Shown here in pieces: positions 34,862 to 43,633 of a DNA stretch of 48,116 nt. Origin of the DNA: Thalassovita sp. Its GTDB lineage: Bacteria > Bacteroidota > Bacteroidia > Cytophagales > Flammeovirgaceae. The notes beneath the pieces are model-generated. The model had not been told where the DNA came from. It was given only the letters and a program-made list of their open reading frames with translations, and made no database searches. Positions within the stretch are counted from its first letter, which is position 1, and every line of letters starts with the position of its first letter. Both the position numbers and the translations under genes were made by a program. The stretch spans positions 1-48,116 of the forward strand of contig PBYL01000207.1 in NCBI GenBank assembly GCA_002729595.1, written 5' to 3'.

Positions 34862-36529
34862 TTACCAGAATATAGCATACAATGCTGCGAGAATACCGCA
34901 GATCAATAATGCACCAATATTAAACTTAGGGCTGGTTTTGAATAATGCACCGTTTATTTCAATTGCATTAGGGTGCTCTTTTTCTTTACTCATCATACTT
35001 ATGATAATCATAATTACCGCGATGATGATGAACACGATTCCCATACGGTCGATAAATGGTAAATCTGGAGTTGCAAATTTGAAAAGAACAGACAATGGAA
35101 TTGTTAAGATTGCAGCAGCAAATGCTGCAGCAGCAGTAGTTCTTTTCCAGAAGAAACCAAAAACAAAGATTGCTAATACACCCGGAGAAACGAAACCTGT
35201 ATATTCTTGAATAAACTGGAATGCCTGATCGAGCACACCTAATTGCGGAGCTACAAGTGCAGCAATAAAGAATGCAACTAGAGAAACAATTCTACCTGTT
35301 CTTACAAGGTTTGCCTCAGAAGCATTTTTGTTAAAGTAGTTTTTGTACAAGTCCATTGTGAAAATGGTAGAAGTACTGTTTGCCATTGATGCCAATGAAG
35401 ATACGATCGCAGCGGCCAAAGCAGCAAATGCAACACCTTTAAGACCAGCAGGTAAAAGGTTTAATAGTGCAGGGTAAGCTTTATCAGATTTAATTAAGCC
35501 TGTAGCTTCATCAGTTAATGCTGCTTGGAAGTCTACACCGATTCTATCCATTGTAAGCTGCAACATATCAGGGTTTTGAACAATGATGTAAGCTGCAATA
35601 CCAGGAATAACTACTATAAGTGGAATTAATAATTTTAAGAAACCGGCAAACAACACTCCTCTTTGTGCTTCGTCTAAGTTCTTTGCAGCAAGCGCTCTTT
35701 GTGTAATGTATTGGTTACATCCCCAATAGTTAAGGTTTACAATCCACATACCACCAACAAGCACACTTAAACCAGGTAAATCTAAATAAGCATCTCTTAC
35801 TCCACCTTTTCCATCTGGAATCATCATTTCACCTTGTGAGAGAATCATGGAGAAGTGATCTGCAGCTTCTTTTCTAAGCAAGCCTAAACCAGCAAATGCA
35901 TCGCCATCACCTACGATGTCTAATGCCAAATAAGTAGTTGCTAAACCACCAGCTACCAAGAAAACTACCTGTACAACATCTGTCCATGCAACGGCTGTTA
36001 AACCTCCGTAAATTGAATAAACAATTGCAAAAACTGCTAAACCAATAATTGCATATTGTAAAGGAATTCCCATTACAGTTTCTAGACTCAATGCACCTAG
36101 ATATAGTACTGAAGTAAGGTTTACAAACACGTAAACTAATAGCCAGAATACAGCCATCATGGTTCTTACAGTATCGTTATATCTTTGCTGTAAGAACTGA
36201 GGCATGGTATAAATTTCTTTTTTCAGGAATATTGGAAGAAAGAATTTACCGACAATTATAAGTGTAGCTGCTGCCATCCACTCGTATGTAGAGATCGCGA
36301 GTCCCATTGCGAAACCTGAACCCGACATACCAATAAATTGCTCTGCTGAAATATTTGATGCAATTAGTGAAGCTCCTATAGCCCACCACGGTAAAGATTT
36401 ACTGGCAAGAAAGTAATCTTTCGAATCTTTTGTATGTCCTTTCTTGTCTTTGGATACCCATAATCCCAAACCGATAATCACGAGACAGTACCCAATAAAG
36501 ACAAGTACATCGATAGTTGAGAAATTCAT
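34862..36529 (-). CDS. Sodium/galactose-type symporter (SSS family, vSGLT-like)
   Basis: Inner-membrane Na+-coupled sugar importer. Seen: about 14 membrane helices over 555 residues. Long stretches follow the Vibrio vSGLT sequence as I recall it: DYFLASKSLPWWAIGASLIA, NISAEQFIGMSGSGF, TYEWM, VNLTSVLYLGALSLE, YSIYGGLTAVAWTDVVQVVF, NYWGCNQYITQRALAAK and FAALAAAIVSSLASMANST. The sugar-site blocks (EQF, YEW, N-x-x-YW-x-x-NQ) are present. Galactose import fits galK next door; uptake of xylose or glucose by the same protein is possible. First gene of the symporter-galK-galT-xylB-xylA operon. Confidence 0.95.
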   Translation of the reverse strand: MNFSTIDVLVFIGYCLVIIGLGLWVSKDKKGHTKDSKDYFLASKSLPWWAIGASLIASNISAEQFIGMSGSGFAMGLAISTYEWMAAATLIIVGKFFLPIFLKKEIYTMPQFLQQRYNDTVRTMMAVFWLLVYVFVNLTSVLYLGALSLETVMGIPLQYAIIGLAVFAIVYSIYGGLTAVAWTDVVQVVFLVAGGLATTYLALDIVGDGDAFAGLGLLRKEAADHFSMILSQGEMMIPDGKGGVRDAYLDLPGLSVLVGGMWIVNLNYWGCNQYITQRALAAKNLDEAQRGVLFAGFLKLLIPLIVVIPGIAAYIIVQNPDMLQLTMDRIGVDFQAALTDEATGLIKSDKAYPALLNLLPAGLKGVAFAALAAAIVSSLASMANSTSTIFTMDLYKNYFNKNASEANLVRTGRIVSLVAFFIAALVAPQLGVLDQAFQFIQEYTGFVSPGVLAIFVFGFFWKRTTAAAAFAAAILTIPLSVLFKFATPDLPFIDRMGIVFIIIAVIMIIISMMSKEKEHPNAIEINGALFKTSPKFNIGALLICGILAALYAIFW

Positions 36530-36915
36530 ATTTTACTATTTAAAAATTTAGATAATTTGAAATCATTTTTTTAGAAAAATACTAAGAAAAAATTGTAGAT
36601 TTAAAAGTAAATTAAACTTTTATATTCTCAAAATATATTTCTCTGTAATCGATTTAGATTGCTCTCAGAGCCATTTTTTTCGATTTTTTAAAACTAAAAA
36701 AAATTTACAGAAACCAAGAAGAACTTTCAAGTTAATTTTTGTGAAGCCTTTATTTTTTTAAGAGAGACAGGTCAGTTTTTAAAATAAGCCAAAATCCACA
36801 AGCAACCTAAAAATAAGTATTATGCTCAGCCGTTGAACTCAATAAAAACCAAATAAGAAATTACATTCCTCTATTTTTTGTAACATTATTTTTAAGGCTG
36901 AGCACTCAAGGGAAT
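36530..36915. other. Divergent intergenic region between the symporter and the sensor gene
   Basis: The 386 bases are very AT-rich with long A and T runs. A perfect 9-bp inverted repeat (36823-36831 and 36896-36904) lies just before the sensor gene. No box exactly fitting TAnnTTTG was found on either strand; near-misses with a 3-base gap occur (TATATTTTG on the minus strand near 36630, TATTTTTTG on the plus strand near 36873). Confidence 0.5.
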
Positions 36916-38859
36916 ATGACATTTAGTGATTTCATTCCACCTGAAGAAAAGGTAGAACAATTTACCAATTCTTATTTCAAAAAAATAAACAGCATATTTT
37001 TTTATATGCTATTGGTATTTTACTTTCTAGGTATAGCCTTGGCATTTTACTTCCATAACTTCGTGCTGGCTCTTGTAATGGGCTTCTTAAACATTACAAT
37101 GTTTATTGGAGTAAAAGAAATCTTTCCACCTCGAAGTACTTTTTACAAGTATGTTTCGGGAGTTACACTCGCTCTTTTTTACCTGCAATACACTGTACAA
37201 TCCTATGGGCACTTTTATGTACATTTTGTATTTTTCCTATATTTAACAGCCCTCATCATGTTTCAGAACTGGAAGGTGCTACTTACCTTCTTTATAGCTG
37301 GCTTGTTTATAAACTCAGGTAGTCTTATTACAGATTATATAAACACCTCTAATAACATAGAGTACTTTAGTCAAAATATTTATAAAGAATTATCTACTAC
37401 CGAATGGATTATCACTTACTTATTTGACTTTATCCATTTTATCCTGTGTGTTTTTACAGCCAATTACTTAAAAAAGCAAAATCTAAAAAACATAAAAAAC
37501 ACCATTTATTTAGAGGATCAGCTCAATATTGAAGCAAATACACAGCTCGCATATAACATCTCACAAAACAATCTAGACTCTGAGTTTGAACTAAAAAAAA
37601 ATGACCTAATAGGAAAAGCACTCTACAACATGCGTGAAAACCTTAAAAACATTCACGAAGAAAATAACATTAATCATTGGATTAATAATGGTATTAGCTC
37701 TATCACCGAATCTTTAATAGATAGTAACCACATAGAAGAACTGGCTGATAACATACTTAATAAAATTGTAAACTATATCGATGCATTGCAAGCTTGCTTT
37801 TATATTGTAGCCGAACCAGACGATAAATCTGAAGATGTTCACCTCGATTTAATTGGAAACTATGGAAGCTCTGCCGATGAAAAAGAGAAATTTAAGAGCT
37901 TTTTCTTGGGCGAAAGTTTAGTTGGAGAAGCAGCTCAGCAAAAAAAGAGTATTATTATAGACAATCCACCAGAAGATTATGTACATATTAATTCGGGTTT
38001 AGGTAAAGCCAAACCTGAATGTATTATTATTATACCTTTAAGCTTTCAAAACTCATTGCAGGGAATTATCGAAATTTCATCATTTAAAAAATTTAAAGAG
38101 TATGAAATTAGATTTTTAGAAACGATAGCCGAAAAAATTGCTATTTCGTTGAACTCAGCCAAATCCAAATTTAAAACTAATCAATTATTAAAAGAGGCTC
38201 AGCAACTAAACAATCAGCTAAAAACCCAAGAGGAAGCCATGCGCTTAAACATGGAAATAATGTCGAGTACCCAAAGCGAAATTGCCAGAATTAACTCCGA
38301 AATGGAAGGTACACTCGCTGCCATTAATATGAGCTTGGTTACGGTAGAGTTAAAAATAGATGGTACTATAATTAATGTAAATACGAATTTTAAAAAACTT
38401 ACTGGATACGCATTTCAAGATATTCGAGGCACAAACTTTAGCCATTATTTTGTAGAGAAAACAAAGACTGAATTTTGGAAAGATATACTGAGAGATACTA
38501 TTAAAACAGGGGTATTTCTAATTTTAGACAACAGTTTTAATGAGAAATGGATTAAAGGTATTTTTACAGTAATAAATAACCAACAAGGAGAGCCTGGTAA
38601 AATTTTCTTGATGTGTTATGATGTAACTGATGAAAAAAACAACCAAATAAAATTAGAAGAAGCACTCACACTTTACGAAGAAAAAGAACAACAAATTAAC
38701 AGAATGGAAGCACAAATGCGCAATCAATTGAAATATATGAATACTAAAATTGATGAAGAAAGTGAGCAATCTACAGAGCTAAAACAATTATTACAGCAAA
38801 AAAACGAACAAATAAAAGCTCTAGAAACTGAATTACTCACCTTCAAAAAAAGCAGCTAG
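36916..38859 (+). CDS. Membrane sensor protein with GAF and PAS domains, no catalytic output
   Basis: Seen: 647 residues. About six membrane helices (27-190) form an N-terminal sensor. A HAMP-like linker follows (about 200-255, ending NDLIGKALYNMRENLKN), then a GAF domain (about 265-415, with LGESLVGEAAQQKKSIIIDN). A coiled coil (about 420-470) leads to a PAS domain (about 472-575, with DGTIINVNTNFKKLTGYAFQDIRG and MCYDVTDEKNNQIK), and a final coiled coil runs to the end. No histidine kinase, GGDEF, EAL, cyclase or methyl-accepting signature is present. It probably signals through a partner. The gene faces away from the sugar operon, but a link is only guesswork. Confidence 0.82.
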   Translation: MTFSDFIPPEEKVEQFTNSYFKKINSIFFYMLLVFYFLGIALAFYFHNFVLALVMGFLNITMFIGVKEIFPPRSTFYKYVSGVTLALFYLQYTVQSYGHFYVHFVFFLYLTALIMFQNWKVLLTFFIAGLFINSGSLITDYINTSNNIEYFSQNIYKELSTTEWIITYLFDFIHFILCVFTANYLKKQNLKNIKNTIYLEDQLNIEANTQLAYNISQNNLDSEFELKKNDLIGKALYNMRENLKNIHEENNINHWINNGISSITESLIDSNHIEELADNILNKIVNYIDALQACFYIVAEPDDKSEDVHLDLIGNYGSSADEKEKFKSFFLGESLVGEAAQQKKSIIIDNPPEDYVHINSGLGKAKPECIIIIPLSFQNSLQGIIEISSFKKFKEYEIRFLETIAEKIAISLNSAKSKFKTNQLLKEAQQLNNQLKTQEEAMRLNMEIMSSTQSEIARINSEMEGTLAAINMSLVTVELKIDGTIINVNTNFKKLTGYAFQDIRGTNFSHYFVEKTKTEFWKDILRDTIKTGVFLILDNSFNEKWIKGIFTVINNQQGEPGKIFLMCYDVTDEKNNQIKLEEALTLYEEKEQQINRMEAQMRNQLKYMNTKIDEESEQSTELKQLLQQKNEQIKALETELLTFKKSS

Positions 38860-40088
38860 TTTCTTATTAAAAGCGAACCATCACCGTAACTCAAAAAACG
38901 ATAATTTTCATTTAAAGCAACCTCGTATACTTTTCGCCAGTCTTCGCCTATAAATGCAGCAATAAGCAATATTAAAGTACTTTCTGGCAAGTGAAAATTA
39001 GTTATTAAAGCATCACAGATTTTAAAATCGTAACCCGGCATAATCAGAATCTCAGTTTCCCCAGTGATTTCTTCAAGCTGGTTGGTTTCCATAAAATCTA
39101 AAACCGCTTGCAACGCTTCTTTTCTACTTGGCAATCCAGCATCATCATACTGATATGGATAGAGTTTTTTAATAAATAAGTTTTGCTGCTCAGTATCTCC
39201 TTTTATTAATTGAACCCCATACCAATAAATACTTTCCATTGTACGCATAGACGTGGTACCAACAGCCAATATTTTCTCCGATTGCAACAAATTCTCTATG
39301 TTATATTTATAAACCACAATCTGTTCGCAGTGCATCTCATGCTCTTTGATGTCGTTTACTTTTACTGGCTGGAAAGTTCCAGCACCCACATGCAAGGTTA
39401 ATTCATCTAGCAACCTACCTTCAGTTTTAAAGGCTTCTAGCATATTGTCTGTAAAATGAAGCCCGGCTGTTGGCGCAGCAACTGCACCTTCTTTTTTACC
39501 ATATACTGTCTGGTACTCCGTTTCATCAATATCTTCGGCAGCTCTGTTTAGATATGGTGGCAGTGGTGTGTTTCCCGCAGCCTCTACTACATCCACAAAA
39601 TTTAAATCTGAGTTAGGTTCATTAAATAGATTCCAGCTAAATTTTACCCAACGCTTTTCCCTATCTACAATTTGCACCTGCAATTCAACTGCTTTACCAT
39701 CAACTACTAATTGCCTACTTAAAACCTGATCGTCTTTCCAGCGCTTTAAATTGCCAATAGTACAAGCCCAAACAGCATCGTTTTTAACCAACATAGCTTC
39801 TTGCACAATACGCGTCGGCTGCTCTGGATGTAATAAAAAAACCTCGATAATTGCTCCAGTGTCTTTCCTAAAATGCATTCTGGCAGGTAGCACTTTGGTA
39901 TTATTAAAAAACAGGCTATAATTCTTATCTAAAAAGCTTCCTAAATGCTTAAAAGTATCGTGGGAAATTTCTCCATCTTTATATACAAGTAGTTTCGCGC
40001 TATCTCTTTCTTTTAAAGGATAAGCCGCTATTTTTTCTTTTGGCAACTCGTATTGGTAATCTTCAAGCTTTACATCAATCTCTTTCAC
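38856..40088 (-). CDS. queA: S-adenosylmethionine:tRNA ribosyltransferase-isomerase QueA
   Basis: Transfers the ribose part of SAM to preQ1 in tRNA, giving epoxyqueuosine. Seen: an N-terminal LEDYQYELPKEKIAAYP (a QueA hallmark), FNNTKVLPARMHFRKD, AAPTAGLHFTDNML, LHVGAGTFQPV, VGTTSMRTMES and the C-terminal TNFHLPESTLILLIAAF. Length 410 is longer than in E. coli (356), due to insertions in the middle, as usual for Bacteroidota. Its stop codon overlaps the sensor gene stop in one CTAG. Divergent from pyrD. Confidence 0.97.
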   Translation of the reverse strand: MKEIDVKLEDYQYELPKEKIAAYPLKERDSAKLLVYKDGEISHDTFKHLGSFLDKNYSLFFNNTKVLPARMHFRKDTGAIIEVFLLHPEQPTRIVQEAMLVKNDAVWACTIGNLKRWKDDQVLSRQLVVDGKAVELQVQIVDREKRWVKFSWNLFNEPNSDLNFVDVVEAAGNTPLPPYLNRAAEDIDETEYQTVYGKKEGAVAAPTAGLHFTDNMLEAFKTEGRLLDELTLHVGAGTFQPVKVNDIKEHEMHCEQIVVYKYNIENLLQSEKILAVGTTSMRTMESIYWYGVQLIKGDTEQQNLFIKKLYPYQYDDAGLPSRKEALQAVLDFMETNQLEEITGETEILIMPGYDFKICDALITNFHLPESTLILLIAAFIGEDWRKVYEVALNENYRFLSYGDGSLLIRN

Positions 40089-40174
40089 TGAAATACTTCT
40101 TAATTTATCTGACTATTATAATTTTTTAATTCTACTCATCGCCAATTTGTTTCTGGAAATTCCATTGTACAACC

Positions 40175-40182
40175 TAACTTTG
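40175..40182 (+). promoter_or_regulatory. -7 element of pyrD
   Basis: TAACTTTG on the plus strand, 28 bases before the pyrD ATG, fits TAnnTTTG. No TTG lies at the ideal upstream distance, so the promoter may be weak or regulated. Confidence 0.45.
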
Positions 40183-40189
40183 AGGCGAA

Positions 40190-40218
40190 CAAAATTATCT
40201 GATATAAAATATGTACAA
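40190..40218 (-). promoter_or_regulatory. Candidate queA promoter
   Basis: Minus strand TTG (40218-40216), 18-base spacer, TAATTTTG (40197-40190). It faces away from the pyrD -7 box, which lies only seven bases further along the minus strand, and its -33 part extends into the first pyrD codons. Confidence 0.45.
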
Positions 40219-41269
40219 AGTTATCCGTTCATTCCTATTTTTCTTTCCTCCAGAGCAGATTCATCACTTTACATTCAGTTGTATTAAGTTTTTCTTTAAA
40301 ATTCCACTAGTTAAACCGCTCTACAAAGCCATTTCGCAAAGTAACTCACCAGAATTGCAAGTAGAAATTGATGGCTTAAAGTTTCCGAACCCTGTAGGTT
40401 TGGCCGCCGGATTTGATAAAGATGCTCGCTTAATAGAAGAATTGTCGGCACTGGGATTCGGATTTATCGAAATAGGTACTGTAACCCCAAAAGGCCAGCC
40501 GGGTAATCCTCAACCTCGCCTTTTTAGACTTAAGCCAGACGAGGCCATTATTAACCGCATGGGGTTTAACAACGAAGGTGTTGAATCGGCTGTAAGCAGG
40601 TTAAAAAAGGTAAAAGATAAGAGCATTGTAATTGGTGGAAACATCGGTAAAAACAAGATTACTCCAAACGATAAAGCCGAAGAGGATTACCTCATTTGCT
40701 ATAGAAGTTTGTACGAATATGTAGATTATTTTACTGTAAATGTAAGTTCTCCAAATACACCGAACTTAAGAGAGCTACAAGATAAAGAACCGCTCACTAA
40801 ACTTTTGAACCTGATACAAGCAGAGAATCAAAAGCAAATAAAACCCAAACCTGTATTTCTAAAAATTGCTCCAGATCTTACAGATAGCCAATTAGATGAT
40901 ATTATTGAGATTGTAGATGAAACTAAAATCTCTGGAATAATCGCGACCAACACCACCATAAGCAGAGCAAGTTTAATTACTTCTAAAGATACTATTGGGC
41001 AAATAGGCAATGGAGGTTTAAGTGGAAAACCTTTAACTGCCCGATCTACGGAGGTGATAAAATACCTTTATGAGAAATCTGGAAAAAAGCTCACTATTAT
41101 CGGAGTTGGCGGGATTCACAGCGCGAAAGATGCCATAGAGAAGTTGGAAGCAGGTGCTTGCATGGTGCAACTATACACAGGATTTATTTATGAAGGACCG
41201 GGACTTATAAAGAAAATCAATCAAGCAGTGAAAAAGTATAAAAAAAACACTAACAGACTTGCAGGTTAA
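40211..41269 (+). CDS. pyrD: Dihydroorotate dehydrogenase (quinone), class 2
   Basis: Fourth step of pyrimidine synthesis, passing electrons to quinone at the inner membrane. Seen: an N-terminal membrane-associating helical part ([20 protein letters not shown]) that marks class 2, [60 protein letters not shown] with the catalytic serine, and FMN-binding [18 protein letters not shown] split across the C-terminal half. Length 352. It stands alone, with two adjoining hairpins 18 bases after its stop and a terminator further on. Confidence 0.97.
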   Translation: MYKVIRSFLFFFPPEQIHHFTFSCIKFFFKIPLVKPLYKAISQSNSPELQVEIDGLKFPNPVGLAAGFDKDARLIEELSALGFGFIEIGTVTPKGQPGNPQPRLFRLKPDEAIINRMGFNNEGVESAVSRLKKVKDKSIVIGGNIGKNKITPNDKAEEDYLICYRSLYEYVDYFTVNVSSPNTPNLRELQDKEPLTKLLNLIQAENQKQIKPKPVFLKIAPDLTDSQLDDIIEIVDETKISGIIATNTTISRASLITSKDTIGQIGNGGLSGKPLTARSTEVIKYLYEKSGKKLTIIGVGGIHSAKDAIEKLEAGACMVQLYTGFIYEGPGLIKKINQAVKKYKKNTNRLAG

Positions 41270-41286
41270 AAGTACCTCTTTCTAAA

Positions 41287-41320
41287 TATGTTCGAATACG
41301 AACATAGCTATTACGATAGC
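41287..41320. other. Two back-to-back hairpins after pyrD
   Basis: The first is TATGTTCG, loop AATA, CGAACATA (41287-41306), perfect over 8 bp. The second, with no gap, is GCTAT, loop TACG, ATAGC (41307-41320). A T run follows only after 11 further bases. They could be a pyrD 3' end structure or a protein-binding palindrome. Confidence 0.55.
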
Positions 41321-41499
41321 GGACACGTAACTTTTTATATAAAATATCAATTTTAATATAACTTATTGATAATCATTACATTAAACTCACTGGCACATCC
41401 CTTGGTAAAAACATCATGTGTCAAATTAATTTTCTTGTAACGATATAGATTATAAGTTTAAAATATTTGATTGTTGTAGTTTTAATAATTGTGGTTGTT

Positions 41500-41526
41500 A
41501 AAAGCCGTTTCTTTGAAGCGGCTTTT
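41500..41526. terminator. Bidirectional terminator between pyrD and the DUF1801 gene
   Basis: Arms AAAAGCCG (41500-41507) and CGGCTTTT (41519-41526), extended by a wobble pair and TTC-TTT-GAA at the tip. T runs lie on both strands. It is 24 bases past the minus-strand DUF1801 stop. Confidence 0.8.
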
Positions 41527-41550
41527 TCCATTTATAAACTTTAATATTTT

Positions 41551-41979
41551 TTACACTTTATCGTATTTCTTCTTCATGTATTGAAAAGACTCTTTTATTA
41601 ACTCTTTAAGCACTTCGATATCTACATCTTCTAACTTGTTTATATATAAACACGATTTGCCAGTTTTGTATTTACCTAGTTTATTCATTAGCGTTTCGTA
41701 TCTATCGAAACCGGGCATTATGTAAACCGCAAGGTTTTGCTTACGCGGAGAAAAACCCACCATAAAAAAATCACCCTCTCTCCCACTCTCATATTTATAA
41801 TGATATTTTCCAAAACCAATAATGCTTGTTCCCCACATTTTTGGCTCTAAACCTGTAATCTCTTTCATGATGGTAAGCGTAGAAAAGCCATCCTTTTTTC
41901 GCTTTTCATTCTCTACTTCATTTAGAAATTGCTTAACATCTCCATCATTTAAAGTAGTTTTCATATCAGACTTTGCCAT
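41551..41979 (-). CDS. DUF1801 (YdhG-like) domain protein
   Basis: Small cytoplasmic protein of unknown function. Seen: 142 residues with the family pattern: VKQFLNEVENEKRKKDGFSTL near the N-terminus, then MWGTSIIGFGKYHYKY, FFMVGFSPRKQNLAVYIMPGF, KYKTGKSCLYINKLEDVDIEVL and a lysine-rich end. Such proteins have an iron-chaperone-like fold related to YdhG; no activity is established. It is a single gene with a terminator just after it. Confidence 0.88.
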   Translation of the reverse strand: MAKSDMKTTLNDGDVKQFLNEVENEKRKKDGFSTLTIMKEITGLEPKMWGTSIIGFGKYHYKYESGREGDFFMVGFSPRKQNLAVYIMPGFDRYETLMNKLGKYKTGKSCLYINKLEDVDIEVLKELIKESFQYMKKKYDKV

Positions 41980-42083
41980 AGTGCAATAATTTTAAAATGA
42001 ACATTCATATTAAAACTAAGCAGGCAGATCGTAAAAGAGTTACGAAGTTTTAAAGGGAAATGGATTTAGAGAGAATGGGTAAA

Positions 42084-42121
42084 TAAAAAAATCCGATCAG
42101 GAGGTTTGTCCCAATCGGATT
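42084..42121 (-). terminator. mtaB terminator
   Basis: On the minus strand AATCCGAT (42121-42114) pairs with ATCGGATT (42097-42090), a perfect 8-bp stem, and runs into a T tract. It starts 35 bases past the mtaB stop. Confidence 0.8.
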
Positions 42122-42155
42122 AATTCGATAATGTATATTTTTAATATGAGTTTGC

Positions 42156-43475
42156 TTAATGTGATTCGTAAACAAGTTCTGGCTCTTCAACTTCCATATA
42201 GCCTTCTTCATTCAATCTAACTAATTGAACTTGCTTTAGCTCATTAATTAACAATGGATCGTACTTAGCTGTCACTCTGATGTAGTTTTCAGTAAAACCG
42301 TGCATCATTCCATTTTCTACATCATTCTCAAAAAGCACTGTTGCCTGATCTCCCACATGCTGCTCATAAAATGCCCTTTTCTTTTTGTGAGAAAGACTTC
42401 TAAGCATTTTTGAACGCTTTTGTCTGGTTTTCTGTGGAACGGCACCTTCCATATCAATTGCTGGTGTATTTGGTCTCTCTGAGTACGTAAATACGTGCAG
42501 ATAAGAAACATCCAACTCATTAAGAAAATGGTATGTATCTAAAAAATCTTCTTCTGTTTCTCCCGGAAAACCAACAATTACATCAACCCCAATGCAGCAA
42601 TGCGGCATGAGTTCTTTTATTTTGGCAACTCTATCTGCATATAATTGTCTCTCATACCTTCTTCGCATGAGTTTTAGCAGCTTATCGCTACCAGACTGCA
42701 ATGGAATGTGAAAATGAGGCACAAACCTTTTAGACTCAGCTACATACTCGATAATATCGTTGCTTAGCAAATTAGGTTCGATAGAAGAAATACGGAAACG
42801 CTCAATGCCTTCTACTTGATCTAACTCTTTTACCAAATCATAAAAACGGAATTGTCTTCTTCCTTCAACAATACCAAAATCACCCAAATTAACTCCTGTT
42901 AAAACCACCTCTTTTACTTCGGTAGCCGCAATTTCTCTTGCGTTTACCAAAACACTTTCTACAGTATCGCTACGGCTTTTACCTCTCGCTAATGGAATCG
43001 TACAAAAAGTACAATTGTAGTTACAGCCATCTTGCACTTTTAAGAAAGTACGAGTGCGATCATTCATAGAATAACCGCTGATAAAAGAATTAGCTTCGGA
43101 AACTTCAGAAGCAAAAACCTGAGGTTGTTCTGGTTTTACAAATCCATCGAGTAAATCTAATAGCCTAAACTTCTCTGCTGCACCAAGTACGGCATCTACT
43201 CCCGGAATTTCTGAGATTTCTTTGGGTTTTAACTGCGCATAACATCCGACAATAGTAACATAAGCATTTGGCGAAATCGCCTTTGCTTCTCGTACTACTT
43301 TGCGGCATTTTTTATCTGCATTGTCGGTTACAGAGCAGGTATTGATAATAAATATATCAGGAGTGTCTGAAAAAGAAACCTTCTTATAACCGCGCTCTTC
43401 AAACATTCGGGCAATGGTAGAGGTTTCCGAAAAATTTAATTTGCAACCTAGGGTATAAAAAGCTACTTTCTTCAT
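42156..43475 (-). CDS. mtaB: tRNA t6A37 methylthiotransferase MtaB
   Basis: Radical SAM enzyme that adds a methylthio group to t6A at position 37 of tRNAs. Seen: N-terminal UPF0004 domain with the three cluster cysteines (TLGCKLN, NTCSVTD, VGCYAQ), radical SAM motif CNYNCTFCTIPLARG, RISSIEPN, LQSGSDKLLKLMRRRY, and a C-terminal TRAM-like part. Length 439 and the CKLN motif favour MtaB over MiaB or RimO. It may be expressed from a promoter at 43584 with a structured leader. Confidence 0.95.
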   Translation of the reverse strand: MKKVAFYTLGCKLNFSETSTIARMFEERGYKKVSFSDTPDIFIINTCSVTDNADKKCRKVVREAKAISPNAYVTIVGCYAQLKPKEISEIPGVDAVLGAAEKFRLLDLLDGFVKPEQPQVFASEVSEANSFISGYSMNDRTRTFLKVQDGCNYNCTFCTIPLARGKSRSDTVESVLVNAREIAATEVKEVVLTGVNLGDFGIVEGRRQFRFYDLVKELDQVEGIERFRISSIEPNLLSNDIIEYVAESKRFVPHFHIPLQSGSDKLLKLMRRRYERQLYADRVAKIKELMPHCCIGVDVIVGFPGETEEDFLDTYHFLNELDVSYLHVFTYSERPNTPAIDMEGAVPQKTRQKRSKMLRSLSHKKKRAFYEQHVGDQATVLFENDVENGMMHGFTENYIRVTAKYDPLLINELKQVQLVRLNEEGYMEVEEPELVYESH

Positions 43476-43518
43476 TTTAAATCATTTTTTAAGCTGACAG
43501 AACATATAGTCTAACAGC

Positions 43519-43569
43519 AAACACCTTTTTACCTGTTTTATGTTTCTTGTAATAGATAAAAAGGTGTTT
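43519..43569 (-). other. Perfect 13-bp hairpin in the mtaB leader
   Basis: Arms 43519-43531 (AAACACCTTTTTA) and 43557-43569 pair perfectly around a 25-base loop. It lies between the small secreted protein gene and mtaB, just downstream of the -7 box at 43584, so it would sit at the 5' end of the mtaB transcript. A T run on the plus strand side gives it terminator character only where no plus-strand gene exists. Confidence 0.6.
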
Positions 43570-43583
43570 TTTGAAACAATTTG

Positions 43584-43591
43584 CAAAGTTA
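43584..43591 (-). promoter_or_regulatory. -7 element upstream of mtaB
   Basis: Minus strand TAACTTTG followed by C fits TAnnTTTG. No TTG is found at the matching -33 distance. The leader would be about 100 bases and would contain the hairpin at 43519-43569. Confidence 0.45.
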
Positions 43592-43633
43592 AAGAAAATG
43601 TAGCTTACCTGAAATAGCTATGGCATATATCAG

